From NCBI GenBank assembly GCA_030077755.1, contig JAQJZZ010000013.1, positions 1,054,001 to 1,118,000 of the forward strand: a DNA stretch of 64,000 nt, given 5' to 3'. The DNA comes from Filosporella fistucella (taxonomy: Eukaryota > Ascomycota > Leotiomycetes > Helotiales). This document shows, piece by piece, positions 12,198 to 22,930 of this stretch (position 1 is its first letter; the number at the start of each line of letters is the position of its first letter). The notes under the pieces were generated by a model. It ran no database searches. It was not told the DNA's origin and saw nothing but the letters and a program-made list of their open reading frames with translations. The translations under genes were made by a program, and so were the position numbers.

Positions 12198-15100
12198 ATT
12201 GTGCACAATGCAGGGAATCGAACCACCAGGAAGTTGATAACGAATGGCTGGAGATTGTGAGAAGCAAACATCATCTCAATCATGACCAGCAGGCTGAGCA
12301 AATAAGGAAGATGACGGGAATCAGGAGCACAAATCAGTGTAAATTGTTTGGTTTCCGACCCCACCATCAGATACGGCGAGCCGATCAAGGTAACAACGTC
12401 TCTCGGGGTGGTTAGAGTCGGAAGCAATCGAGCATCGAGACCATCAGAGTTGGGCGATACCTGTGGATTTAGATGAAATTTTGATGCAGTTGCTGCCGGT
12501 TTTCCTCGGAAAAACTCTGCCGATCCATCAGAAGGACGCGAGAGGAGATGATAGTCGGCAGAGAACCTGAATTGTGTGAATCCGAACCTCAATACAAGTA
12601 TCCAGCCCAAGGCGGGAATAGGAGCCCAGCTTTCGACACTCATCAGCGTACCCGCCAGTGTGGGATAAGCCCCCCAGGCCCCCTTCAACAGGCGGCACAC
12701 CCTCATTCCCAGCCAAGTCACTTTCACCTGGACCCAAATGTTGCATCCCTGACGACCGACTCCCTGTAAGACTGCTGCAAGAGCGAGGACTTCAGAGGGT
12801 GTCTGGGTGTTGAGGGTGTCTCGAGGGTGTGCCGGAGCGGAGGGGAGCGTTAGGGTGAGGTTGTGTTACTTGTACTATGTAGTGTACTTCCCACTGTGCA
12901 CGGCCGGAGGCCTATCAGCGGCCTAGGGGGAGCACTTCCGCCACCACCAAATGGGGATGGGAATGGGAACATGGAAAGCTAACGGAAAAGCTGCTGAGGT
13001 GAGGGTCGAGAGGGTGCAGCCTTGATCCTAGAAGCCGTAAGTTCAAGGCGTCAAAGCTTTTTTGCCACTCCAACTCCAGCTTCCTCCTCAAGTTCCAAGC
13101 CAAGCCAAGCCAAGCATCGACACTACCACTGCTACCACTACCAACTCTCACCCTCTTTCCCTCTTATGTGTTACATGGCAGCTTGTGAAAAATACTATCA
13201 TATAGTGCCTGCTCCGTGCCTGTCCAGTCGGTTTCTACCATACGACAATCACTCTCACACTCCCTGTCTCGTTTCCTTCCTCCCACACTCTACTACACTC
13301 TACCTCACTCTCCCATCTCACCACTTGTTCCTCGTGCAATAAAAAGTACTTGGAATCCGGAGATTCCTCCCTCAAGATTTCCCCTCTTGCGGGCTGGCCA
13401 CTCATTCTGAACATGTGCCTCTTCTACCATGGCATTTTAAAGTATATAAGTCTTCTGTTATGCAGCAATTACAACGCCTCACCACCATCTATTGAGCGAA
13501 CATTTGAAGCCGTTTCAACGACGGACGATGGTCGCATCCAGTAGTCAGCTCATGTCATCCCGACTAGAGAACACGCCTCTGGCTACTTAGGGCTTAACCG
13601 TTCATACCAATAAGTAGCGTTGCATACTTGCCTTTATCGTCTGTCATGGCCGCTTTTGAAGCCGAGATGTCACTTTCCCATAGCCCACTTCGGCACGCAT
13701 CAACAGATCTGCCATCTTGCCATGTGCCTCGCTATCAAGTACCGTCGCCAGCATGCCAAGACAGCTGCACCTCGAAGGATAAAAGAATGTTGGCTGGCTG
13801 GCTGGCGGTCTGTTGGTTTTGGCTTTTCAATATCAGGAAGACTGGTGACGAAAGCACCCTCTTGGGAGGTTAATATGAGACACTCTCGAGCCCTGCATTT
13901 ATCAGACTTTATTCCCCATCCAGCTCCAGCATAAAGTCGCAGTCTTTCGGAATGGTCCATTAGCCGTAAAAGATGCAACCCCCCCTGCTGATCAAAACCA
14001 TGTCCTGGTCTGCTGGAGATCTTAATGGGCTGCTCACATTTCCCTGCCCAGCGCCAAATGGCAGGAGGTTGTGTAACTTATCGATAGGGAACCGACCCAT
14101 CCTTTGTCGTTGTGACACCCGCAGACCGAGATTCTCCTGCATCCTTCCCGTGCTCGCAAACGGAGCCATTCCATTTCTTCTTTTCTTTTCCAGAGCGGCA
14201 CGCAGAGCCACCCAGCTTATCACACCATCATGCATCAAGGGGCCCTCTTGTATTGCCATCAACAGGAAATTTGATTACGATTGTTCTCAGATCCTGTCGA
14301 TATTGAGCATCTTTGTAGCCCTTGTCCCTGCACCCAACGGAAGGACCCTGTGGGAAATTCAAAAAAAGATCACCTTGATTCAACGGCCGGATGAGAGTAG
14401 TAGGAGCAGCACGGGGCAATTACACAACAATGCTCAAAGTCCAAACGAAGCTGAGACGCAGCTCAGAGCGCCAGGGCTTCTTAAGATTCGACTACGAATT
14501 AATTCCGATCCGGGCACCAATTCCCACCTCCACAAGCTACAAGCTACAAGCTACTGTACAGTTCGAGTCCACCCACCTTCAACGGTCGGTCAAAGGCATG
14601 GCGCCCATTCACAGTTCCTGATTCTACAATCGCGGCTTAAGAGCCAAGGTAAAAACGACGCGAGCTATCTCCAGGGTGCTTACCAGAGTCACTACGCTGG
14701 CTTGACTGGACGACTTTAATTTTGTGTGTATGAATTAGCACTGTAACTGGTCATATTTAATCCTTCTGCTGGTGAGCAAGATACGGTAAGATGTCAGTCG
14801 ACAGGGAAGTTTAGCAATCTGGAGTCTTTGAATTATGGGCAATCCGACGAATCAACGATTATCAAAGGCTTTCCGAGAGCCGAAAGGCTCAGGTTCCGGT
14901 TCGTTCGAGATCGGCAGGTTCTGATTGCTTACGATTCTTGCGATTTGAAAGACAAGGCTTTCGCCTTTGTTTGGTAATTGCGGTGCGGCCTGGGTTGTTG
15001 AAGGAAAGTGAGGGGAGCGGAAGAGAGAGAAGAGGAGATTTTTGAGTTTTGGCTTGGGTGCTGTATAGTTCGGACTGGGAGGACGAAGCATGTAATGCAA

Positions 15101-15564
15101 GAAGGGAAATGAGGCATATTTAGGCCACAGTGGGAATAAAGTTTGGCCTGGGAGATCATCGTGACAATCCGGAGAGAGGCTCTTGCAGACTTGCAGTGCA
15201 GGTTCAGTTAAGAGTGTGAGAAAGCAGGGTGCGGATTGGAGGTGAGTGGAGAGTAGTTGAGAATGTGAATGAGAGTGGGGAGGGGAGTGATAGTGTGAGG
15301 AGGAAGCGGAGGTAAAGAGAAAGGGAGAAGAAAGTAGGTTTGGTAGATACAAAATAGATACTAGACAATTAAATGAGGGCCTTGAGGTTGAGCTCGGATT
15401 GTCTTAACTTCTTAAGGGAAAAGTCACTTTGTACTTGTGCTTGTACTTGTCTGCTCTCCTCTGCTCCAAGTACCAGTACTTGTACCTACTTTAGTTAGGG
15501 TCAGAGCTCAATAGCTTGATACCATAATTTAATCACGGCATACCTACCAACCTTAATGTACTGG

Positions 15565-15594
15565 TATTTGTATTTGTATTTGTATTTGTACTTG
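15565..15594 (+). repeat. (TATTTG)4-TACTTG hexamer tract
   Basis: Four perfect TATTTG units followed by one TACTTG. Related TACTTGTAC words occur about 80-130 bp upstream at 15430-15490. The tract sits about 1 kb before the Whi3-type start codon, in the presumed promoter or leader. Confidence 0.85.
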
Positions 15595-16614
15595 TACCTT
15601 AGCAAGTCGACTCCACCACTACTACTCAGCACCCAAAGTATCTCTTCGTCGTCCTTGTCTTTCTGTCTCCCTGTCTCCTTGTCTCCATGTTCTTCCTTCT
15701 CTACCCTCCTCCTCCTCCTCCCTTCACCCTCCCTCCACTTCCTCGTCCTTGGCTTAACCCTGCCCTAGTCTAGTCCCCCATACCCCTGTCCATACCCACC
15801 CCAGGAGTCTCGCTCTGAGAGCTTTCTGCAGCTAGTCCTTAGCGTCTCCTCGATATGTGCCTTATCGAAGCTAGACTGACCAATCACCATCCACCGCCTC
15901 CCTCACTCCCCCATCACTCTGGTTCAGAAACACTCCGACGCTTGCCCTCCTCAGGTCAACCTCCCTCGCACCTCACACCTTAACACCTTACCACCCTCCA
16001 CTGAACACCCTCCACTGCCAAAAAACCGACACCCAACACCTCTTTCCCGCGAACATCTGAACACCCGAAAAAAGACAAGCCAGACAGCCCTCCACTCCCA
16101 AAAATTCAAACTCCCACTCCTACTCGTACTCCTCGATTATATCCTCACCCACGCTCATCAACCTTCGAGTCCAACCTCTACAGTCGCGTTCGAATCCTCG
16201 AGTCTCTGCCATCTCTGGTATGCGACTGTGTACGTCACGTCGCTCTCTTCGAATCCTTCTGTCCTCGTCTTTCTGCGACTGCAATTGAAGAAAAGACGCG
16301 GGTCGCACGGTCATTCAGTACCTGAACTGCAATTCATATTTCGACAGCTCACCTCCCACCAATTTGTTACCCAAAACTCCTCCCCACGACACCACCACCA
16401 CCAACCCCAATTCTTCCATCTTCCGTCCCTATTCGCGCAATTTCTTATCGTCCCGTCCCGGTGCCGCGAACATTCATCCTCAGATATCTGCGACCTCCTC
16501 GTCGTCCGCATTCTCATCTCGTCGTAGCAAGGACAAGACCACGAGCGCGTTCCAAGATCTCATTGCGGGCGCCACCGTCACATATATTCTCGACCCTCCG
16601 TGTACGACAGAGGC

Positions 16615-18345
16615 ATGAACCTGGCCCAGAGCATACCAGGCGCAAGCACAACAGCAACACCTTTCCACCAGCAGCAACATCATCCAGCGTTTGAACGCAC
16701 CTCGTCTTTTACACCACAGCATGCCATGAACCCTCCGGCGTATTCCCAATCTGGCCAGCCATATCGTCCCTCGAATGGAGCTCAGCCTACATACCAGTCG
16801 CTCTCAATGACGACCATGAATGCCTTCGCTGCTGAGAATGGGACGAATTCAACACAAGCATCGACTGGCGCATTCGGCACAAGCCCTTCCTCTGTCATCA
16901 TCCGACGTCTACCTCTCAATACAACGGAGGAAAGTGTGAAATTGATGGTTCTCTTCTCGAAAGAATTTATTGATGCTGAGCTCTTGTCCCCCGATCAGTC
17001 CGACGATCCTGGATTTCGGTCGGCCATATTGCGATTCAAAACCCATGCGGGTGCTCAGGAGGCCAAGAATATGCTGGATGGGAAATCGACAAATGATGCG
17101 AAAATGAGTGTGGAAATGTTTTACGGAAGTCCAAGCTCCTCCCGACGATATACCATTGACAACACCAATGTCCCAGGGCCCTCTAGTTCAACCTCATCTT
17201 CAGCCTCATCCGGTGGGCCAACCCCACGTCAATCTTCCAGATTCAACGGCACATTCCAGACCTCCCAGAGAATTTCCCCCACGAACAACGGTGACTATTC
17301 TGGCAACGGACTTCCCAAACCAGATACAATTGCGCACTATCAGAACATATTCTCTCCACAATCACCCATCGGAAACCACCTGAATGAACGTACTCGGATC
17401 ACCGGAAAGTCTCTGATCAATAATGACTCCGTCGATGATGATGAAACTGGTGAACTTCTCAAGGATCCTGTCGCATATGCTGAGAATGGTTCCTCCATCT
17501 TGGCCCGCCGACCAACAAACCCTCAGATTCCAATCACTCGCATGTCTGGACTATCTCTGAACACAAACAATGCTGCAGGCCCGGCACTAAATTCGAATTT
17601 CGCCACACCCACTCCTCATTCCCTTCATGCGAATCCAATGTCTCCAACTCTAGCAAATGGTGGCCCACCCGTCAACTATCAGCTCGGAAGTCAGCATTAC
17701 CAGCGTCATAACTTTCCCCCGGTCAATCCGGCTGATCAGAATCCACCTTGCAACACCCTCTATGTTGGAAACCTTCCAATCGATACATCTGAGGATGAGT
17801 TGAAGGCCATGTTTTCCAAGCAGCGTGGATATAAGCGACTCTGCTTCCGTACCAAGCAAAACGGTCCAATGTGCTTCGTTGAATTCGAAGACGTTTCGTT
17901 CGCTACAAAGGCTCTCCATGAGCTTTATGGGCACCCGCTTCACAACAGTATCAAGGGAGGTATTCGGCTGAGTTTCTCGAAAAATCCTCTTGGCGTCCGT
18001 TCCGGTCAAGGGATGACTTCTCCAGGACCTTCTAACGCCACAGGAGTTATGCAAGGAATGAATGGATCGATGATGGGTGGCCAAGGTTCTGCATTCAGTA
18101 CCGCAAGTGGACCTCCACCTGGACTATCTGCTCCTCCAGGACTTGCTTCGAATAGAATGGGCTTTGCTGGATCTATGAGCCCTATGAGTGCTGGTGCGAA
18201 TCAATATACAGCTGCCTCATTCGGTGGAAACAACAATGGTTGGAGTGGCCCTGTCTTTACTGGTGCTATGACTACTGGTGGTCCTACACAGATGTTAAAT
18301 GGCGCAAGCAATGGTTTCCCACCTGCATACATGATGGGAAGGTAG
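16615..18345 (+). CDS. WHI3: Whi3-type RNA-binding protein with two RRM domains
   Basis: This is a single uninterrupted reading frame of 576 aa from the ATG at 16615. A first RRM-like segment begins near residue 93 (SSVIIRRLPLNTTEE). The strong C-terminal RRM spans about 379-462: RNP2 is LYVGNLP, RNP1-like is GPMCFVEFEDVSFA, and the domain ends in GGIRLSFSKNPLGVR. That last segment is characteristic of Whi3 and its relatives. The rest is Ser/Asn/Pro/Gln/Gly-rich and probably disordered, as in yeast and Ashbya Whi3, where such regions drive condensates that hold cyclin mRNAs. Whi3 proteins restrain G1 cyclin expression and, in hyphae, local nuclear division; that role is inferred here. The CT-rich upstream region suggests a long 5' leader. 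Confidence 0.9.
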   Translation: MNLAQSIPGASTTATPFHQQQHHPAFERTSSFTPQHAMNPPAYSQSGQPYRPSNGAQPTYQSLSMTTMNAFAAENGTNSTQASTGAFGTSPSSVIIRRLPLNTTEESVKLMVLFSKEFIDAELLSPDQSDDPGFRSAILRFKTHAGAQEAKNMLDGKSTNDAKMSVEMFYGSPSSSRRYTIDNTNVPGPSSSTSSSASSGGPTPRQSSRFNGTFQTSQRISPTNNGDYSGNGLPKPDTIAHYQNIFSPQSPIGNHLNERTRITGKSLINNDSVDDDETGELLKDPVAYAENGSSILARRPTNPQIPITRMSGLSLNTNNAAGPALNSNFATPTPHSLHANPMSPTLANGGPPVNYQLGSQHYQRHNFPPVNPADQNPPCNTLYVGNLPIDTSEDELKAMFSKQRGYKRLCFRTKQNGPMCFVEFEDVSFATKALHELYGHPLHNSIKGGIRLSFSKNPLGVRSGQGMTSPGPSNATGVMQGMNGSMMGGQGSAFSTASGPPPGLSAPPGLASNRMGFAGSMSPMSAGANQYTAASFGGNNNGWSGPVFTGAMTTGGPTQMLNGASNGFPPAYMMGR

Positions 18346-19621
18346 ATTATCAGAAGGCTTTGACCTCTGAAAAGGCGTTCGGCTGATACCTTGGGTTTTT
18401 AAATTTTCTACTTCACTCGTTTATGTGGCTGCAAAATGTGCACGCCACCTTTTTTATGACTTTTATTTCCTTCAGATTCGGGTTCATTGGGTGGAGTTTG
18501 TTGGCATTCTGCATCGGGTCGCATTTCGCATTTCACATTGTGTAGCGTGGTGTTCATGATCATGAGATTCCCCCTAAGCGTTTTAGCAATTGGTGGAGTT
18601 GAAGCAGGATCTGGAAAGGAGGATGGCATGTTCTGGTGTTACTGCGTGGAAATGTGTACTTCGTCATTTGGCGTCTTCATGCTGTCATTTCCGTCTGGCG
18701 TACCTTTTAAAGAATATTTCGAGCGCAAGCTGGCAAGCTTGAGAAAACCGATGCGGTCGATTGTACGATTGCAGCAGCAAGCACATTGGGCATGGGATTG
18801 GAAATCCGGCATATCACAGAAGGGGTGGAAAAGGCGTCTCAACGTTCATCCGTTCGGCATTGGCATCTTATGGGAAAGCACTGTGCAAAGGGGTACGCAT
18901 AATGAAGGTTGGCGGATTGTACTTTGCTTGGCATATCGACAATACTGGGCGTTTTAGCATCTAGGGTAGTGGCTATCTTTAGATTTTAACAAGATTATTT
19001 CCTCTGTATTTCCTAGTGGAGAAGATGTGTGACTTCATCCTCAACTCAATGTGATGTATGGGCGGAATGGACTCACTATTGCTCTAGTTTTAAATGGGAT
19101 AATAAGGTTAATAGCACAGAGATCTCTATGCCCTTGGAGTATAGCTCGCATGCGCTTTTGCGAGCATGCAGCATGTAGTTGGGTGGGATGTGTGAATCGA
19201 CTTTTACAGCGCAAACAATTATTCGAGTCTCCTCACAGAGGCACTTCCAAAATGTCCCCCAGTATTCAAATCTACTTAAATGAATACAGAGAATCTCCTA
19301 CAGAGACAAGCAATTAAACCTTTTATACAGTATCAAACAATGCAAAGCCCAGGTCAAGATCACATGATTGAGTCCGCACTAGTTGACAGGACCCACTTTC
19401 GCGAAATTTTGAGATCGCATTTATATTTTCCTCGCAAGGCATGCTTCTTCCTTCATCAACAACTGCGCACCAACAAATGGACATTCTACTCATACAGCTA
19501 CTGCTACATACCAGTACAGCTTGTGGGCTTAGTCTGTGAATGACTGATATATCCAATGCTATATCTAGCAGGAGACCAAGCAGCAGATAACACGATTCTG
19601 CATTCGACATCCAAATTTCAA
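18346..19621. other. 3' flank of Whi3-type gene and intergenic region
   Basis: No protein gene is supported. The first few hundred bases should hold the 3' UTR of the Whi3-type gene. The last part may include the first exon of the snoRNA host transcript, which would end at a GTAAGC donor at 19622. Small open frames here look like chance. Confidence 0.45.
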
Positions 19622-19660
19622 GTAAGCCTCCTCTCTCCCTCTCATAACCCTCTACTTTCT

Positions 19661-19745
19661 ATGATGAACTTTCGTGTCGCCCCTATCTTACCAAGCTTCG
19701 GCTCGATGGTGACTTACCTGTCTTAACCAAACGGACTATCTGATT
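19661..19745 (+). ncRNA. Candidate C/D-box snoRNA in host intron 1
   Basis: C box ATGATGA is at 19661-19667, a C'-like GATGGTGA sits in the middle, and a CTGA D box follows about 80 nt downstream. No good terminal stem is visible, and I could not match the guide to rRNA convincingly. This is the weakest of the three candidates and is supported mainly by its intronic position. Confidence 0.4.
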
Positions 19746-19857
19746 TCTTGTCTCACACTACAATTTTCTCCTCTATTGTGAAGAAACAAAACTAACGTTC
19801 TTCGAGATAGATGTGACTGTAAGTCTACTTCTTTTTCATTAGGCAGGAAAGAGAAAT

Positions 19858-19947
19858 CCACGATACGATGATGAGCAAAACATGTACTATCAAATACGGA
19901 TCTACAATGACGAATAAACTGGTTCGATTACCTGAATGTTATCGTGG
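19858..19947 (+). ncRNA. C/D-box snoRNA in host intron 2
   Basis: The terminal stem CCACGATA/TATCGTGG (8 bp) closes the element. C box ATGATGA is at 19868-19874, C' ATGACGA at 19907-19913, and D box CTGA at 19932-19935. Upstream of a degenerate D' (CGGA) the sequence GTACTATCAAATA is complementary to the 18S rRNA word TATTTGATAGTAC near the 5' end of fungal 18S (as I remember it). The guide would direct 2'-O-methylation there. The second guide, just before D, is unassigned. Confidence 0.8.
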
Positions 19948-20120
19948 ATGGAGATATCTTTTAGGCTGTGTATAATTTGGTTGGATGTATGGAAGCTGAT
20001 TGGAGAATACAGAATATCGCAGATTTACGACATGTCTGCTTGATGATGGCTAACAGGTAATACATTTTTCTCTCTTTTCTGCTTCCGAGTCTTCAAAGGA
20101 AGATAGGAAGTATGCTATAC

Positions 20121-20214
20121 ACTGCTATGATGTAACAACTCCATGCTAATGCTGAGGGTGCCATGCATTCGATGCCGAAAAAAACTAGACTTTTCATCTT
20201 TCAACTGATGCAGT
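20121..20214 (+). ncRNA. C/D-box snoRNA in host intron 3, probably snR53-like
   Basis: The terminal stem ACTGC/GCAGT flanks C box ATGATGT (20127-20133) and D box CTGA (20205-20208), with D' CTGA at 20152-20155. Directly upstream of D' the word CCATGCTAATG is complementary to CATTAGCATGG of 18S rRNA. The fifth paired base is the A of TTAGC, which I believe corresponds to the yeast Am796 site guided by snR53. The assignment relies on remembered rRNA sequence. Confidence 0.7.
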
Positions 20215-20673
20215 CATATTCTTGTTCTTATGATTTTTATATTTTTAGAACCTAGCTGACATGATGAAGATTAGGAATATGATTGTGACTCTTTGCTGCT
20301 CTAGGCACCAGTTTCGCCTGCAGGAGAATGTTGAATGGGATCATTATGTACTCCGGGCGTATTTGTAGTATCATACTCGGTCGCTTTCAAGAGAGAGCAT
20401 TGCTCTCAGGACAAGAACTCTTCAACCACGAGAATGAGATCAGGCTTCCTCGAGCTACTTGCTACCTATCACGAAAATATCACTTTTTATCATCACCACT
20501 TCATCGCATGACCTATCCTCTTGTGCACATGCAATATACTCATCTCTGTGTCACCCTCCAGGCAACACCACCTCATCCACCTAACTCTAGGCACCACCCT
20601 CTACCCCCAAATTCTATCCAAAACCCACACCCCTCTGACTCACCTCCCTCCGCTCCCCTCCCCTTCAAAAAAC

Positions 20674-20680
20674 TATAAAA
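20674..20680 (+). promoter_or_regulatory. TATA box of the U2 snRNA gene
   Basis: TATAAAA lies about 46 bp upstream of the inferred U2 5' end, in a CCCTCC-rich context. This fits a Pol II snRNA promoter, though the start site is inferred from homology only. Confidence 0.6.
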
Positions 20681-20719
20681 CCCCCCTTCCTCCCCCCAAC
20701 TTCTCACCTTTTCCTCCCC

Positions 20720-20884
20720 ATCTTCTCAAGCCTTTGGCTAAGATCAAATGTAGTATCTGTTCTGCCCAGCTTAAACCCTGGAGCCATCTCTACTCGAGAC
20801 ATCCCTTGGTCCCAATTTTTGAATACAGGGGAGCCGTGGCTGCGCTTGTTCGCAAGTATGGTTCTCCGTTGTGTCCCTGGCTTT
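20720..20884 (+). ncRNA. U2 spliceosomal snRNA
   Basis: The 5' domain reads ATCTTCTCAAGCC, then TTTGGCTAAGATCAAATG and TAGTATCTGTTCT. This matches U2 stem-loop I, the U6-pairing region and the branch-point recognition sequence GTAGTA. A CCAG/CTGG hairpin (stem IIa), a TCTC/GAGA hairpin (IIb), the Sm site AATTTTTG at about 20813-20821 and 3' stem-loops with GGGAGCC/GGTTCTCC follow in the right order. U2 base-pairs with the intron branch site in the spliceosome. One difference from the usual consensus is GATCAAATG instead of GATCAAGTG. The 3' end is set at the end of the last hairpin and is approximate. Confidence 0.92.
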
Positions 20885-21442
20885 TACACTGCTGCTGGGT
20901 GATGCGAAATTTCTTTTCGTTGCCTTTTCCTCTTGGGAGGGGGGTGAGGAAGAGTGATTTTTATGAAGGGGGCGGTGAGGGGGGAGGGAAGGTTGGAGTG
21001 ATGGTGTGGTAGATGTAGATTCAGTATCGATGATAAAGAGGTCTTCGGTAGGTGTTGTGAAGAGCATCAATTGGGAGGATCGTGTATGAGCGCAATATAG
21101 AGGCTGAACACTTTGGGAATTTTGTTTGGTATCTATGATGTTGTTTAGGGTCGATTGGAGGTTTACGAGAATTCTTAATGTTATCAAGGGCATCAGAGGC
21201 AAGGATTGACAAGCAATATCGGCGAAATGTTGGTTTTAGACTCGCAATATATGATGGTGCAGTCTTCTTTCAGCGCTGTGCTCAAAATGCTGGTTGCGTT
21301 GTCTCCTAACCTGTACGCAATATTCAATCGTCATTCATGCGAGATACATGTTGTAGCAAATTCTGAGCTCAACTAGAGAGCTCGAAGATACCAATTTACT
21401 TCCTCACGAGATTAGTCCTTAACCGTCTCACTTTCTCTGATA
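20885..21442. other. Intergenic region between U2 and the Tda3-like gene
   Basis: No gene is seen. The region should contain the U2 3'-end signal and the 3' UTR of the minus-strand oxidoreductase ending at 21443. Confidence 0.5.
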
Positions 21443-22731
21443 TCAAAATCCTAGCCCAGACACATCAGCACTCAAAATTCTACACTCCATCATCTCACTC
21501 ATCACTTTCCCGGTTCCAAAACAGTTAGTTATACCCCATGGCCCATGCCCAGCCGCCAGGAATACTCCGCCTTCCTCCCTAACCTTCACACCACCAAGTA
21601 TCTTCTCATCTAACCTACACAGAATTGGTATTCCTCTGCTCGTCACAGGTCTAAAGCATAATCCTTCTCTCAGAACCTGGAGATCATCTCCTACCAATCT
21701 TTCAGCTGAACTTCTCAGTTGCTGAATTGCTCTCTGGTCAATTTCAGACTCAGTAGCTAGGTTTGGTAGGGGAATAGATGATGAGTTTATCCCAGCAATA
21801 TAGATTTCTTCTCCCATTCTTGAGAAGATTTCAGGTGAATATCCTGAAGAATCAGTGGTAAATACCGCATGACATCCGTTCTCTTCATGTTCTTTATTCC
21901 ATCTTTGTGACTTGACAACTAAAGAATGGCCAGCTAGACTCGATATCGGTAATTTTGTTAATGAAGCAGGAAATAGAGTCTGGAATACGACAGGTGACCA
22001 CGCGCCAGCCGCTATCAGGATCTTGGTACATGGGAAATCAGTCTCGGCATGTGTTTCCGTATTCACTATCCTGATGGAAGATAATTCGTCGCGCATATCT
22101 GTACCTACGGATTTCGCTCTCCCGGGATGATGGAGCTTTACACCTCGTTCGAGACAGGTTTGGAGGAGGAATTGGCAGAGACGAAGAGGATCACTAGAGT
22201 AATGTAGATTAGCAGCAAGAATCAAATAGAAAAGGAAAGGCGAGAGACTCTTAGAACGAACACTTGAGCTGTACTCCCCTCCTCACTAATAACCTCAACC
22301 TCCCCGTCTCCCTTCCTCAACCACGCAGGCCCATCTTCTTCCGCAATAAACTCACTTACTCCTTCTTTCGCAACCTCAGCCCTACTACTCCCCTCTCTCA
22401 GCCAATCGTCACCTCTCCCAACTTCACTCCCCGTTCCAGACGCTGTATAACTAATCCCGGTACTTCTCATATATCCCCACTTCTCCCTGCCATTATTTTC
22501 CCGCGCAACACGTTTATGTTCCTCGAAACTCAGCTTTCCTAACGCTGCTAACGGGGCAGAAAACCAGTCTGCGGCTAGGAAACCGCCTGCGCGGCCAGAG
22601 GCAGACGAGAAGAGGGAGGGAGATGGGTTGACGAGGTGGATTGTAGAGGGATTGTTGGTGGAGGAGAGGTAGAAGGCTGTGGAGAGACCGATTACGCCGG
22701 TGCCGAGTATGAAAGTGTTACTTGCTGCCAT
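21443..22731 (-). CDS. TDA3: FAD-dependent oxidoreductase, Tda3-like (DAO family)
   Basis: Two exons on the minus strand, 22262-22731 and 21443-22193, join through a GTTCGT...TCTAG intron of 68 nt to give 406 aa. The ATG at 22731 begins MAASNTFILGTGVIGLSTA, a GxGxxG dinucleotide-binding fold. AQVDPLRLCQFLL follows across the splice site. ILIAAGAWSP and AAGHGPWGITNCFGTGKVMSE are typical of D-amino-acid-oxidase-like FAD enzymes. The closest family I recognise is yeast Tda3 and its fission-yeast counterpart, linked to retrograde endosome-to-Golgi traffic, with an unknown substrate. It is transcribed divergently from the SDR at 22931, sharing about 200 bp. Confidence 0.87.
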
Positions 22732-22930
22732 TGCAGATAAGGAGATGTTCCATCTTGCTAGGTGGAGAAATAATGAGGATATTGGGAAGAGGAAGGCATT
22801 TAGGAAGGGAGGGCAGAAAATGACGTGCATGACAGGGGTAGCTTTCAGCTTCAGGAGCCCCCACTTAAACTTCCTTTGAACAACGAGGAGACAGCAAATC
22901 AAACTCTTCTCATCCTGCATACTTTCCAAA
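22732..22930. promoter_or_regulatory. Shared divergent promoter (Tda3-like / Irc24-like genes)
   Basis: Only 199 bp separate the two start codons on opposite strands, so both promoters must lie here or overlap the coding ends. No specific operator was recognised. The arrangement suggests possible co-expression. Confidence 0.6.

Larger units (their letters stand above)
10780..16614. other. Long gene-poor region upstream of the Whi3-type gene
   Basis: Nearly 6 kb without a gene I can support. Two longish open frames (minus 11993-12727 and plus 13973-14719) have no domain, no homology I recognise and biased low-complexity composition. They are probably chance frames. Simple repeats at 12177 and 15565 are listed separately. 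From about 15600 the plus strand becomes strongly CT-rich, which is typical of a long 5' leader or promoter of the gene starting at 16615. Confidence 0.45.
19622..20248 (+). ncRNA. Putative non-coding snoRNA host gene (three introns)
   Basis: Three consecutive introns can be drawn on the plus strand: 19622-19810 (GTAAGC...ATAG, with an ACTAACG branch-like word), 19819-19964 (GTAAGT...TTTAG) and 20057-20248 (GTAATA...TTTTTAG). Apart from an 8-nt exon (19811-19818) the exons carry stop codons in all frames that I checked. Each intron is 145-195 nt, longer than usual in this window, and each contains C/D-box-like RNA. This is the layout of fungal snoRNA host transcripts. Transcript ends are unknown. 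Confidence 0.55.

Noticed and set aside
12200..12230. T-loop-like word GGTTCGATTCC on the minus strand, possible tRNA
   Set aside because: No D arm, anticodon stem or acceptor stem could be folded around it.
11993..12727. 244-aa open frame on the minus strand
   Set aside because: Sequence composition is not protein-like, it contains the TGC repeat read as Gln, has no domain, and no splice or start context supports it.
13973..14719. 248-aa open frame on the plus strand
   Set aside because: No recognised domain and random-looking composition. A short word (PAPNGR) occurs twice but nothing else suggests a real gene.
14852..15352. 166-aa minus-strand frame rich in Ser/Pro/His
   Set aside because: It is the reverse side of a purine-rich low-complexity tract; no domain, weak start.
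20249..20310. Fourth C/D snoRNA starting ATGATGA near 20262
   Set aside because: CCTAG/CTAGG could form a stem, but no CTGA D box lies in a suitable place.
20521..21202. Open frames of 143-163 aa on both strands
   Set aside because: They overlap the U2 snRNA gene and its CT-rich promoter, so they are shadows of non-coding sequence.
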